Assembly: GCF_900148835.1 (NCBI RefSeq)
Contig: NZ_FRYK01000001.1
Span: 806,001-870,000 of the forward strand
Length of the DNA: 64,000 nt
Direction: 5' to 3'
Source: Flavobacterium cucumis
GTDB taxonomy: Bacteria; Bacteroidota; Bacteroidia; Flavobacteriales; Flavobacteriaceae
Positions 51,944 to 60,628 of this stretch are shown piece by piece (the stretch's first letter is position 1; every line of letters starts with the position of its first letter). The translations under genes and the position numbers were made by a program. Below the pieces are notes generated by a model, which was not told the DNA's origin, did not search any database, and saw only the letters and a list, made by a program, of their open reading frames with translations.

Positions 51944-51960
51944 GATTAATGAGTTAAAAG

Positions 51961-51998
51961 GAAAAACCTACAAAAAATGGATAATTTGTAGGTTTTTA
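51961..51998 (-). terminator. Terminator of the S8 protease gene
   Basis: The arms AAAACCTACAAA and TTTGTAGGTTTT enclose about a dozen bases. On the minus strand the second arm runs into T and C. It stands between the S8 stop and the M1 start. Confidence 0.7.
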
Positions 51999-52012
51999 TG
52001 CTGATTTGAAAT

Positions 52013-53608
52013 TTATTTTTTTGCCATTTTAGCAGCTAAAGCCAAAGCATTATAAGCGTTGATAATACTTCCTGATTTAGAAACATCTGCGAAATTCGCC
52101 TTGTGTTTGTCTTCTCCAACGACTACTTGATTTTTCAAAGGTGTTCCACTTTCCATGATAATTTGTTTTACCTGAAGTGCGCTTAAATTCGGATAATACG
52201 AACGAATTAAGGTGGCTACACCGGCTACGTTTGGAGACGCCATAGAAGTTCCTTGCAAATATTCGTATGTATTCAACGGAGTGGTAGCGTAAATTTTATC
52301 TCCTGGAGCAAAAATATCTACGTTATTTTTTCCGTAATTTGAAAAACCAGCAACCATTTTTGAGCCATAAGTTGGGGCAAGTGCTCCAACGATCAATACG
52401 TTTTTAGCATATTCGGGACTTCCATCATAGGTGTCATTAGGGTATTTATTGGTGACATCTAAATCATACGATTCATTACCGGCAGCAATTACTACTAGTA
52501 CATCTTTTGATTCCGCATATTTGATCGCATCCATAACCCATTCTTTGTTCTGAGAAAAATATTTTCCAAATGAACCGTTAATCACTTTAGCACCATTGTC
52601 TACAGCATAGCGAATGGCTAGCGCGATATCTTTATCATATTCATCACCATTTGGAACCGCTCTTAAGGTCATGATTTGGGCATTGTTGGTTACGCCGTCA
52701 CCCCCTTTTTTATTTCCTCTAATTTGTGCCACGATTCCAGCAACGTGCGTACCATGTTTAGCTTCTTTTGGTTCCGGGCCTATAACATTATTATTACCAT
52801 ATTTCGTATCGTTCAAATCGTTTGGATTATCCCCAACAATTTTTCTACCGTCAAATTCAACATTCAGATTGTAGTTGAGTTGGTCGTAAACATAGTCTCT
52901 GAAATTTTTAATCTCTTCATCGAATTCTTTTTTTGAAGTTTGCGATAAAATTTGAGTAAAAATTGCTTTTGGTCGGCTCAGACTGGTTTCGGTATCAGGA
53001 ATTGCTTTTACTTCGTCTAAGGTAAAATCACTTTTTTTAAAGTAAGCAACAAGATTTTTTTCAGCATCTACAAGAAAATCCAATTGTTGTTTTTGAGGTT
53101 GAAGACTATTTACTTCTTCATCTAATTTCGCTTTGGCTTTATCATAGTCTGGTGTTCCAGGCCCTTTTTTTACGATTCGAGTCATTTCTAATTGTTCATG
53201 TACGGCATCTCCTAAGAAATTCCAACCGTGCATATCATCAATGTAACCATTTTTGTCATCGTCGATTCCATTGCCAGCAATTTCTTTTGGATTGGTCCAA
53301 ATTACTGTTTTTAAATCTTCATGGTTGATGTCAACACCAGAATCTACAATTCCTACAATGACTTTTTTTCCTTTTTTTCCTTTCAAAAATTCGGTGTACG
53401 CTTTGTCAACACTCATCCCAGGTAGCGTGTCTTTGACTAAATCTAAATGGCTCCAACGCAACAGGTCTTTTTCAGCAACTGGAGTGGTTTTTAAAGGTAA
53501 ATTATCAATATTTTCAACAGGAGTTGAAATCATTTTTTGGCTGCCGCAACTTATAAGAAAAATTCCAAGCGATAGGCTTAGATAAAGGGGTCTAAAAATT
53601 CGTTTCAT
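52013..53608 (-). CDS. S8 (subtilisin) family protease, lipoprotein
   Basis: A 531-residue subtilase with a lipoprotein signal (MKRIFRPLYLSLSLGIFLISCGSQ, Cys at about 21). The catalytic triad is Asp89 (GIVDSGVDINHEDL), His285 (KHGTHVAGIVAQI) and Ser455 (GTSMASPNVAGVATL). Between Asp and His lies an unusually long insertion of about 190 residues with charged helices (DKAKAKLDEEVNSL). It is probably anchored on the outer membrane and degrades or processes surface proteins. No long propeptide is visible. The gene is monocistronic with its own terminator. Confidence 0.92.
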   Translation of the reverse strand: MKRIFRPLYLSLSLGIFLISCGSQKMISTPVENIDNLPLKTTPVAEKDLLRWSHLDLVKDTLPGMSVDKAYTEFLKGKKGKKVIVGIVDSGVDINHEDLKTVIWTNPKEIAGNGIDDDKNGYIDDMHGWNFLGDAVHEQLEMTRIVKKGPGTPDYDKAKAKLDEEVNSLQPQKQQLDFLVDAEKNLVAYFKKSDFTLDEVKAIPDTETSLSRPKAIFTQILSQTSKKEFDEEIKNFRDYVYDQLNYNLNVEFDGRKIVGDNPNDLNDTKYGNNNVIGPEPKEAKHGTHVAGIVAQIRGNKKGGDGVTNNAQIMTLRAVPNGDEYDKDIALAIRYAVDNGAKVINGSFGKYFSQNKEWVMDAIKYAESKDVLVVIAAGNESYDLDVTNKYPNDTYDGSPEYAKNVLIVGALAPTYGSKMVAGFSNYGKNNVDIFAPGDKIYATTPLNTYEYLQGTSMASPNVAGVATLIRSYYPNLSALQVKQIIMESGTPLKNQVVVGEDKHKANFADVSKSGSIINAYNALALAAKMAKK

Positions 53609-53681
53609 ATTAATTCAGTTATTTTTTTATTAATTGGGTAGAACTATTGGGTATTTGTTACAGTTTTAAAACGTTTTAACA

Positions 53682-54542
53682 TTATTTTAAAATGTCTTCG
53701 CATTTGAAAACTTCTTTTAAGCGCACTCCTTTTTCGGTTCGTTCCACGGTGATAATTTCATTATGCGCATCATGTTCTAAGAATAAATAATAGTTGTGGT
53801 CAGCAGCTGCATTCATGAATTTTGCTTTTTCATCCAATGTCAATAATGGTCTTGTGTCGTAACCCATTACATATGGAATCGGGATATGCCCTGCTGTTGC
53901 TAATAAATCGGCACAAAAAACAATGGTTTTTCCGTTGTAATTGATGTGTGGTAGCATTTGTTTTTCGGTATGACCATCGGCAAACAAAATGTCAAAGCCT
54001 AACTCGCTTGAGAACCCAAAATCACTTTCTGGACGATTGATAAAATGCAATTGTCCACTCTCTTGCATTGGAAATAGATTTTCGTGAAGAAAAGAAGCTT
54101 TTTCGCGAGCATTGGGTTGGGTTGCCCATTTCCAATGGTTTTCGTTGGTCCAAAATTTAGCATTCTTAAATGCTACCTCATAACCCGTTTTATTTTTATT
54201 CCAATTCACACTTCCGCCACAATGGTCAAAGTGCAAATGCGTCATAAACACATCGGTTATATCATCGCGATGAAACCCTGCTTTTTTTAATGATTTTTCT
54301 AGCGAATGGTCCCCCCAAAGCGAATAATAACCAAAGAATTTTTCCGATTGTTTGCTGCCCATTCCGGTATCAATTAAAGTCAATCGGTTTCCGTCTTCAA
54401 TTAGTAAACATCTTGCCGCAATATCAATTAAATTATTTTGGTCAGCTGGATTGGTTTTATTCCAAATGGTTTTCGGTACTACGCCAAACATAGCCCCGCC
54501 ATCTAATTTGAAATTTCCTGCTTCAATAGGGTGTAATTTCAT
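53682..54542 (-). CDS. MBL-fold metallo-hydrolase
   Basis: A 286-residue cytoplasmic metallo-beta-lactamase-fold enzyme. The metal motif is MTHLHFDHCGG (about 102-112). Further ligands are expected in ILFADGHTEKQMLPHI (about 185-200) and VFCADLLATAGHIPIPYVMGYD. The DTGMGSKQSEKFFGYY part near 60 and the general layout resemble quorum-quenching lactonases of the AttM/AhlD type, but the substrate cannot be decided. It is divergent from the suf operon. Confidence 0.85.
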   Translation of the reverse strand: MKLHPIEAGNFKLDGGAMFGVVPKTIWNKTNPADQNNLIDIAARCLLIEDGNRLTLIDTGMGSKQSEKFFGYYSLWGDHSLEKSLKKAGFHRDDITDVFMTHLHFDHCGGSVNWNKNKTGYEVAFKNAKFWTNENHWKWATQPNAREKASFLHENLFPMQESGQLHFINRPESDFGFSSELGFDILFADGHTEKQMLPHINYNGKTIVFCADLLATAGHIPIPYVMGYDTRPLLTLDEKAKFMNAAADHNYYLFLEHDAHNEIITVERTEKGVRLKEVFKCEDILK

Positions 54543-54626
54543 GAGTTAAACATTTTTCTGCCAAATTACAAAAAATACTATAAATGGAAACTATCCATCA
54601 ATAAGTTATAAAAATGTTATGAAATC

Positions 54627-54656
54627 TTGTAAAAAGCAATTTATGGCTTATCTTTG
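54627..54656 (+). promoter_or_regulatory. Promoter of the suf operon
   Basis: TTG at 54627-54629, then 19 bases, then TATCTTTG at 54649-54656. Both parts match the Bacteroidetes -33/-7 consensus. The first suf ATG is 29 bases further on. Confidence 0.75.
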
Positions 54657-54685
54657 CGGTTAATTTAGACAAAATCAAAATAGGT

Positions 54686-55015
54686 ATGATTAAAGTGTCA
54701 GATACAGCAAGTAAAAAAATCATTGCAATGATGCAAGAAGATGGTTTTGATGCAGCCAAAGATTACGTTCGAGTAGGCGTAAAAAGTGGTGGTTGCTCGG
54801 GTTTGTCATATGATTTAAAATTCGACAACGAAATAGGGGAAAACGATAAAATATTTGAAGATAATAATGTAAAAATTGCCGTTGAGAAAAAGAGTTTTCT
54901 GTATTTGGCAGGTACTATTTTAGAGTTTTCAGGAGGATTAAACGGAAAAGGATTTGTTTTTAACAATCCAAACGCGCAAAGAACGTGTGGATGTGGTGAG
55001 AGTTTCTCGCTTTAG
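54686..55015 (+). CDS. A-type iron-sulfur carrier/assembly protein (SufA/IscA family)
   Basis: A 109-residue HesB-like protein. It carries the three expected cysteines, one in KSGGCSGLSYDLKF (about residue 36) and two in RTCGCGESFSL at the end. This family receives Fe-S clusters from the SufBCD scaffold and passes them to target proteins. It is the first gene of the suf group, behind a good promoter, and is followed after 116 bases by sufB. Whether it should be called sufA or erpA cannot be settled; position favours sufA. Confidence 0.9.
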   Translation: MIKVSDTASKKIIAMMQEDGFDAAKDYVRVGVKSGGCSGLSYDLKFDNEIGENDKIFEDNNVKIAVEKKSFLYLAGTILEFSGGLNGKGFVFNNPNAQRTCGCGESFSL

Positions 55016-55131
55016 CCTACCAACCCCCAAAAAGGGGAGTTGACAATGTTGCGCACAAATTTTATTTTAATAAATTAAAAATCCTATTTACCCCTAATAG
55101 GAGTTCCCCCACTGGGGGCTAGGGGGCTAAT
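55016..55131. repeat. C/G-rich palindromic spacer before sufB
   Basis: CAACCCCCAAAAAGGGGAGTTG (an inverted repeat at 55020-55041) is followed by an AT-rich stretch and then TCCCCCACTGGGGGCTAGGG up to the sufB ATG. The G+C content contrasts sharply with the surroundings. It is a repeat element of yet another kind. Confidence 0.55.
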
Positions 55132-56580
55132 ATGAGCAAATATACTGAAGACGACTTAAAGGTCGAATTAGAAAATAAAGAATACGAATACGGATTTTAT
55201 ACCGAATTGGACTCGGAAACGTTTCCTATTGGGTTAAATGAAGATATTGTTCGTGCTATTTCTAAGAAAAAAGACGAGCCAGAATGGATGACCGAATGGC
55301 GTTTAGAAGCTTTTCGTGCTTGGCAAGAAATGGAAGAGCCAGAATGGGCCAACGTAAATTACGAAAAACCAGATTTTCAGGCGATTTCGTATTATTCGGC
55401 ACCCAAGAAAGCCGATCCGAATAAAAAATTAGAAGATGTTGATCCAGAGCTTTTGGCGATGTACAAAAAGTTGGGTATTTCTATTGACGAGCAAAAGAAA
55501 ATGAATAACGTAGCGATTGATATCGTGGTTGATTCGGTTTCTGTGGCAACGACTTTCAAGAAAACATTAAACGAAAAAGGCATTATTTTTTGTTCGATTT
55601 CCGAAGCGATTAAAGAACATCCAGAATTAGTTCGTAAACATTTAGGAACAGTTGTTCCTATGAAAGATAATTTTTATGCAGCGTTAAATTCGGCTGTTTT
55701 TTCGGATGGAAGTTTCTGTTACATTCCAAAAGGCGTTCGTTGTCCAATGGAATTATCAACGTATTTCCGTATCAATCAAGGTGGAACAGGTCAGTTTGAA
55801 AGAACGTTATTGGTTGCCGACGAAGAGAGTTATGTATCTTATTTAGAAGGATGTACCGCTCCAAGTCGTGATGAAAACCAATTGCACGCAGCTGTGGTTG
55901 AATTGATTGCAATGGACGGAGCCGAAATCAAATATTCAACCGTTCAAAACTGGTTTCCTGGAAATAAAGAAGGAAAAGGAGGCGTTTACAATTTCGTTAC
56001 CAAACGAGGTTTGTGCGAGAAAAATGCTAAAATATCTTGGACACAAGTTGAAACAGGTTCGGCTGTCACTTGGAAATATCCTTCTTGCATATTAAAAGGC
56101 GATAATTCAATCGGAGAGTTTTATTCGATTGCCGTTACCAATAATTTCCAACAAGCGGATACCGGAACCAAGATGATTCATTTGGGAAAAAACACCAAAT
56201 CGACCATTATTTCTAAAGGAATTTCAGCTGGAAAATCACAAAACAGTTATAGAGGATTAGTGCAAATTGGAGCAAGAGCAGAAAATGCTCGTAACTTCTC
56301 GCAATGTGATTCGCTTTTGATGGGAAATAACTGTGGAGCACATACATTCCCATATATCGAAAGCAAAAATGCTTCGGCAAAGATCGAACATGAAGCTACA
56401 ACTTCAAAAATTGGAGAAGACCAAGTGTTCTATTGCAACCAACGCGGAATCCCAACCGAGAAAGCCATCGCTTTAATCGTAAACGGATTCAGCAAAGAAG
56501 TATTGAACAAATTACCAATGGAATTTGCTGTGGAAGCGCAAAAATTATTGGAAATCTCATTAGAAGGTTCAGTGGGATAG
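55132..56580 (+). CDS. sufB: Fe-S cluster assembly protein SufB
   Basis: A 482-residue scaffold subunit of the SufBCD complex, on which Fe-S clusters are built. It starts [20 protein letters not shown]. The conserved segments [51 protein letters not shown] and CSHGCT-like [19 protein letters not shown] are present, and [20 protein letters not shown] lies near the C-terminus. The cysteine in EGCTAPS (about 244) is the one reported as essential in E. coli SufB (Cys254). The length matches E. coli (495). sufC follows after 132 bases of repetitive spacer. Confidence 0.97.
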   Translation: MSKYTEDDLKVELENKEYEYGFYTELDSETFPIGLNEDIVRAISKKKDEPEWMTEWRLEAFRAWQEMEEPEWANVNYEKPDFQAISYYSAPKKADPNKKLEDVDPELLAMYKKLGISIDEQKKMNNVAIDIVVDSVSVATTFKKTLNEKGIIFCSISEAIKEHPELVRKHLGTVVPMKDNFYAALNSAVFSDGSFCYIPKGVRCPMELSTYFRINQGGTGQFERTLLVADEESYVSYLEGCTAPSRDENQLHAAVVELIAMDGAEIKYSTVQNWFPGNKEGKGGVYNFVTKRGLCEKNAKISWTQVETGSAVTWKYPSCILKGDNSIGEFYSIAVTNNFQQADTGTKMIHLGKNTKSTIISKGISAGKSQNSYRGLVQIGARAENARNFSQCDSLLMGNNCGAHTFPYIESKNASAKIEHEATTSKIGEDQVFYCNQRGIPTEKAIALIVNGFSKEVLNKLPMEFAVEAQKLLEISLEGSVG

Positions 56581-56711
56581 TTTTGTTTCAAGTTTCAGGT
56601 TTCAAGTTATACCTGAACATAAAAACAATTATAATAGAATTTAAAAATAATTTAATATAAACGTTTCAAGAACACCATTTCATAAACTTGAAACTTTAAA
56701 CCTGAAACTAA
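56581..56711. repeat. GTTTCAAGTTTCAGG spacer with inverted arms, gene-less
   Basis: The sufB-sufC spacer begins with GTTTCAAGTTTCAGGTTTCA (56585 on) and ends with AACTTGAAACTTTAAACCTG followed by AAACTAAA directly before the sufC ATG. The two ends are inverted copies of each other around about 60 bases of AT-rich DNA. The same arms flank the four-helix-bundle gene at 57462-57952. Confidence 0.7.
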
Positions 56712-56712
56712 A

Positions 56713-57462
56713 ATGTTACAGATAAAAAACTTACACGCTTCGGTAGAAGACAAAGACATATTAAAAGGAATCAACCTTGAAATTAAAGCAGGAGAAGTGC
56801 ATGCGATTATGGGACCAAATGGTGCCGGAAAATCAACTTTATCTTCTATCATTGCCGGAAACGAAAATTACGATGTAACCGAAGGCGAAATCTTCTTAGA
56901 TGGAGAAGAAATTTCGGAATTAGCGCCTGAAGAAAGAGCGCACAAAGGTGTGTTCTTGTCGTTTCAATATCCAGTGGAAATTCCGGGGGTTTCAGTAACA
57001 AATTTCATTAAAACCGCAATTAATGAAAGTAGAAAAGCCAACGGAAAAGAGGAAATGCCAGCGAATGAAATGCTGAAATTAATCCGTGAAAAATCGGAAT
57101 TATTGGAAATGGACAGAAAATTCTTGTCGCGTTCGTTAAACGAAGGTTTTTCGGGTGGTGAAAAGAAACGTAACGAGATTTTTCAAATGGCCATGTTAGA
57201 ACCAAAAATCGCTATTTTGGACGAAACCGATTCAGGTTTAGATATCGATGCTTTACGAATCGTAGCTAACGGTGTAAATAAATTGAAAAACGAAAACAAC
57301 GCGGTATTAGTGATTACGCACTACCAACGTTTGTTAGATTATATCGTTCCAGATTTCGTTCACGTTTTAATGGATGGAAAAATTGTAAAAACAGGTGGGG
57401 CTGATTTAGCTTTGGAATTAGAAGAAAAAGGATACGATTGGATAAAGAACGAGTTGGTTTAA
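56713..57462 (+). CDS. sufC: Fe-S cluster assembly ATPase SufC
   Basis: A 249-residue ABC-type ATPase that powers the SufBCD scaffold. Walker A is [10 protein letters not shown] (about 35-44), the signature is [11 protein letters not shown] (about 145-155) and Walker B is [11 protein letters not shown] (about 168-178). The D-loop and H-loop ([12 protein letters not shown]) follow. The length equals E. coli SufC (248). Upstream and downstream spacers are repetitive inverted words. Confidence 0.97.
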   Translation: MLQIKNLHASVEDKDILKGINLEIKAGEVHAIMGPNGAGKSTLSSIIAGNENYDVTEGEIFLDGEEISELAPEERAHKGVFLSFQYPVEIPGVSVTNFIKTAINESRKANGKEEMPANEMLKLIREKSELLEMDRKFLSRSLNEGFSGGEKKRNEIFQMAMLEPKIAILDETDSGLDIDALRIVANGVNKLKNENNAVLVITHYQRLLDYIVPDFVHVLMDGKIVKTGGADLALELEEKGYDWIKNELV

Positions 57463-57493
57463 TTTGTTTCAAGTTTCAGGTTTCAGGTTATTA
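57462..57493. repeat. Left inverted arm of the four-helix-bundle cassette
   Basis: Begins ATTTGTTTCAAGTTTCAGGT and goes on with TTCAGGTTATTA. The right arm at 57919-57952 is its reverse complement with three mismatches and one gap. It starts at the last base of the sufC stop codon. Confidence 0.8.
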
Positions 57494-57535
57494 GAACCTC
57501 ATTTATATACACGACAATTTAATTTTATATACGCC

Positions 57536-57925
57536 ATGGCAACAATTACAAAGTTTGAAGATTTAGAAATCTGGCAAGAAGCTAGAAAAATAGCAAAAGA
57601 AGTTTTTATTCTCTCAAAAGAAACAGATTTAAAAACTGATTTTAGATTTAAAGAACAAATAAAAGCATCATCTGGTTCCGTAATGGATAATATTGCTGAA
57701 GGTTTTGAAAGAGATGGAAATTTGGAATTTCGCCAATTTTTATCTGTAGCAAAAGGTTCGGCAGGAGAAACTAGATCTCAAATTTATAGACTTTATGATT
57801 GCGAGTATATTTCGGAAGAACAGTTTAAAGATTTGAAGAATAAATATGAAAACTTAAGCGGTAAAATTAAAAATTTCATCACTTATTTAAACAAGAAAGA
57901 TTTTAAAGGAATCAAGTTCCAATAA
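57536..57925 (+). CDS. Four-helix-bundle protein (S23/TIGR02436 family)
   Basis: A 129-residue protein starting MATITKFEDLEIWQEARKIA. The FEDLEIWQEA--I--EVF start, the F-EQIKASSGSVMDNIAEGF segment (about 40-60) and FRQFLSVAKGSAGETRSQIY are the marks of the small four-helix-bundle family first seen in 23S rRNA intervening sequences. Its function is unknown, and it has no known link with Fe-S assembly. It lies between sufC and sufD on the same strand, enclosed by ~30-bp inverted arms. The frame is open 24 codons upstream through the left arm; ATG at 57536 is the family start. Confidence 0.88.
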   Translation: MATITKFEDLEIWQEARKIAKEVFILSKETDLKTDFRFKEQIKASSGSVMDNIAEGFERDGNLEFRQFLSVAKGSAGETRSQIYRLYDCEYISEEQFKDLKNKYENLSGKIKNFITYLNKKDFKGIKFQ

Positions 57926-57952
57926 CCTGAAACTTGAAACCTGAAACAAAAT
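57919..57952. repeat. Right inverted arm of the four-helix-bundle cassette
   Basis: Begins CCAATAACCTGAAACTTGAA and goes on with ACCTGAAACAAAAT. It is the inverted counterpart of the arm at 57462-57493, overlaps the last codons of the four-helix-bundle gene, and ends 8 bases before the sufD ATG. Confidence 0.8.
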
Positions 57953-57960
57953 ATTGGACA

Positions 57961-59277
57961 ATGGAATTAAAAGATAAAATGTTAGCTTCCTTCATGGCCT
58001 TTGAAGAAAAAATCAAAGACAATGAGGATTTGCATGAGGTTCGAAATCACGCCATAAAAAATTTCGAAAACAAAGGTTTCCCTACTAAAAAAGAGGAAGC
58101 TTGGAAATACACCTCGTTAAATTCGATTTTAAAGAATGATTTTTCGGTTTTCCCGAAGAAAGAAAATGCGATTGAATTTAAAGATGTAAAAAAGTATTTC
58201 TTACACGAAATTGACACTTATAAAGTAGTTTTCATCGACGGAATTTTTAGTTCGTTTTTGTCATCGACTACCCATGATGGCTTAGACGTTTGTTTGATGG
58301 CTTCAGCATTGACAAAGCCTAAATACAAAATGGTAATCGATACCTATTTCAATCAAATTGCGAATAAGGAAGATAGTTTGACGTCTTTAAATACTGCTTT
58401 TTCACTGGAGGGTGCTTATATCAATATACCAAAAAGTAAAGTGGTTGAAAAACCAATCGAAATCATCTATTTCTCTACAGGAAATGAAGCAGCTTTGATG
58501 GTACAACCTCGAAACTTAATTATCGTAGGAGAAAACGCTCATGTTCAAATTGTAGAACGTCATCAAAGTTTAAATAGTAATCCAGTTTTAACGAATTCGG
58601 TTACCGAAATTTTTGCTCAAAAACGGGCGATCGTCGATTATTACAAGATTCAAAACGATGTGCCAACTGCGAATTTGATTGATAACACGTACATTGCACA
58701 AAAACAAGAGAGTAGAGTAGCGGTACATACGTTTTCGTTTGGTGGAAACATTACGAGAAACAATTTGAATTTCTATCACCAAGGAGAACGAATTGATTCT
58801 ACTTTGAAAGGAATTACCATTATTGGTGATAAACAACACGTAGATCATTATACTTTGGTACAACACGCCACCCCAAATTGCGAGAGTCACCAAAACTATA
58901 AAACAATTTTAAACGATAGTGCAACAGGTGTTTTTAACGGAAAGATTTTCGTTGAAAAAGAAGCGCAGAAAACAGATGCTTTCCAACAAAACAATAACAT
59001 TTTAATTGGCGATAAAGCGACGATCAATGCAAAACCACAATTGGAAATTTTTGCCGATGATGTAAAATGTTCTCATGGATGTACCATTGGACAATTAGAC
59101 GAAAGCGCGATGTTCTACATGCAACAACGCGGAATTCCGAAAAAAGAAGCGAAAGCTTTGTTGATGTATGCTTTTACAAGCGAAGTAACCAACAGCATCA
59201 AAATACCCGAATTAAAAGCTAAAATCGGCAGAATTATTGCTGATAAATTAGGGGTTAATATGGGATTCGATTTGTAG
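57961..59277 (+). CDS. sufD: Fe-S cluster assembly protein SufD
   Basis: A 438-residue subunit of the SufBCD scaffold, related to SufB. It starts MELKDKMLASFMAFEEKIKD; GFPTKKEEAWKYTSL (about 39-53) is the typical N-terminal part. The beta-helix core ends with KCSHGCTIGQLDESAMFYMQ, then QRGIPKKEAKALL (about 373-408), which contains the conserved His of the SufD/SufB interface. The frame is open nine codons upstream through the right repeat arm, but ATG at 57961 is the better start. A strong terminator at 59299-59324 ends the unit; sufS is not directly behind it. Confidence 0.95.
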   Translation: MELKDKMLASFMAFEEKIKDNEDLHEVRNHAIKNFENKGFPTKKEEAWKYTSLNSILKNDFSVFPKKENAIEFKDVKKYFLHEIDTYKVVFIDGIFSSFLSSTTHDGLDVCLMASALTKPKYKMVIDTYFNQIANKEDSLTSLNTAFSLEGAYINIPKSKVVEKPIEIIYFSTGNEAALMVQPRNLIIVGENAHVQIVERHQSLNSNPVLTNSVTEIFAQKRAIVDYYKIQNDVPTANLIDNTYIAQKQESRVAVHTFSFGGNITRNNLNFYHQGERIDSTLKGITIIGDKQHVDHYTLVQHATPNCESHQNYKTILNDSATGVFNGKIFVEKEAQKTDAFQQNNNILIGDKATINAKPQLEIFADDVKCSHGCTIGQLDESAMFYMQQRGIPKKEAKALLMYAFTSEVTNSIKIPELKAKIGRIIADKLGVNMGFDL

Positions 59278-59298
59278 TTATTTTTTTATAGATATTTG

Positions 59299-59324
59299 AA
59301 AACCGCCTTTTGGGCGGTTTTTTT
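59299..59324. terminator. Bidirectional terminator between sufD and the Fic gene
   Basis: The hairpin arms AAAACCGCC and GGGCGGTTTT with loop TTTT are followed by TTTT. It lies between converging genes. Confidence 0.88.
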
Positions 59325-60450
59325 AATCATTATTGAATAAATCTAGGTAATCCTTAAAAACGTAAAGTCTGTTTCTCTGTGCTCCTGAAATCTCTTTAAT
59401 TATGTCTAATTTTTCTAAATCAGCTAATAATTTATAACTTGTTACTGAAGATTTTTCAATTAATTCTTCTACTTTATTTACTTCGATTATTGGTTGTGAA
59501 TATAAATAATCAATAATTTTTCTTGCATCAACATTTCGATTTCCAAGAGTTTTTAGTTTTTCATCAAGCACTTTTTGCAATTGTAAAATTCCGTCAAATG
59601 TTGCAACTCCTTTTTTTGAAGTTTCAATTACACCAGTTAAAAAAAATTTTAACCATTGATTCATGTCGTTATGAGTTCGCACTCGCATTAAGTTGTCATA
59701 GTATAATGTGCGATTTCTCTCAAAAAAATCGGATAAGTAAAGAATAGGTTGTTTTAAAACACCTTTACTCACCAAGTATAAAGTTATTAATAATCTTCCA
59801 ACCCTACCATTTCCATCTAAAAACGGATGAATAGTTTCGAACTGATAGTGAATAATTGCGATTTTTATTAAGTCGGGAAGTGGGTTTAATTCATCATTTG
59901 CAAAATGTTCTAAATCAGATATTAATTCATTTATTGATGAATGTACAGGAGGAATAAATACGGCATCATTTATACTTGCTCCGCCAATCCAGTTTTGACT
60001 CGTTCTATATTCTCCTGGTAATTTATTTTCTCCTCTAACTCCTTGTAAAAGAATTTTATGCGTTTGTTTTATCAGTCGAGAAGAAAAAGGAAGCGTATGA
60101 AGTAATTTGACAGCTTCATTCATTGCACTTATATAATTTTGAACTTCTTCCCAATCATCTCTTTTTTCAAAAGCAATTTCCTCTTTTTTTAAGAATGCTT
60201 CCTCCATATTGGTTTGTGTTCCTTCAATTTTTGATGATTGGGTCGCTTCTTTTGCAATGTGCATTCTGATGAACAAATCTATATTAACATATTCCGAATA
60301 CATATCTAATCGACCAATATGTCTATCTGCTTTACTAAGAAGTTGAATAACTTCCATATTGTTAAGAATCCAATTTTTATTTATTAAATTAGGTTGAAAA
60401 CTTTTATAATATTTTTGGGATACTTCCTTTCCCGAAATAAAAAACTCCAT
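59323..60450 (-). CDS. Fic family protein (class II, N-terminal inhibitory helix)
   Basis: A 375-residue Fic protein, predicted to AMPylate or otherwise modify a protein target. The catalytic motif is HPFLDGNGRVGR (His208 first). The inhibitory motif (S/T)xxxE(G/N) reads SSKIEG at residues 72-77 in front of the Fic core, which is class II. An N-terminal Fic_N-like part and a C-terminal winged-helix part (about 305-375) complete the usual 370-residue layout. The start is ATG at 60450, since TTG-N20-TATCTTTG stands just upstream (60472-60502). It points against the suf genes; no antitoxin gene is adjacent. Confidence 0.9.
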   Translation of the reverse strand: MEFFISGKEVSQKYYKSFQPNLINKNWILNNMEVIQLLSKADRHIGRLDMYSEYVNIDLFIRMHIAKEATQSSKIEGTQTNMEEAFLKKEEIAFEKRDDWEEVQNYISAMNEAVKLLHTLPFSSRLIKQTHKILLQGVRGENKLPGEYRTSQNWIGGASINDAVFIPPVHSSINELISDLEHFANDELNPLPDLIKIAIIHYQFETIHPFLDGNGRVGRLLITLYLVSKGVLKQPILYLSDFFERNRTLYYDNLMRVRTHNDMNQWLKFFLTGVIETSKKGVATFDGILQLQKVLDEKLKTLGNRNVDARKIIDYLYSQPIIEVNKVEELIEKSSVTSYKLLADLEKLDIIKEISGAQRNRLYVFKDYLDLFNND

Positions 60451-60471
60451 AATATAAATTTTTAATTTAAA

Positions 60472-60502
60472 CAAAGATAACCTTATTTAAGAAAACAATC
60501 AA
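60472..60502 (-). promoter_or_regulatory. Promoter of the Fic gene
   Basis: On the minus strand TTG (60500-60502), then 20 bases, then TATCTTTG (60472-60479). Both elements match, and the ATG follows 21 bases later. This rules out the open frame start at 60474. Confidence 0.7.
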
Positions 60503-60628
60503 AAAACTTAATTAACAATAACGTTTTTTAATAAATTGACAAAAAATCTTTATTAGTGCGTTTTACTTTAAAGAGAGAAACTTATTTTAATTCCAAACTT
60601 TCTCCTATCTTTATTCAAATTATAATTC

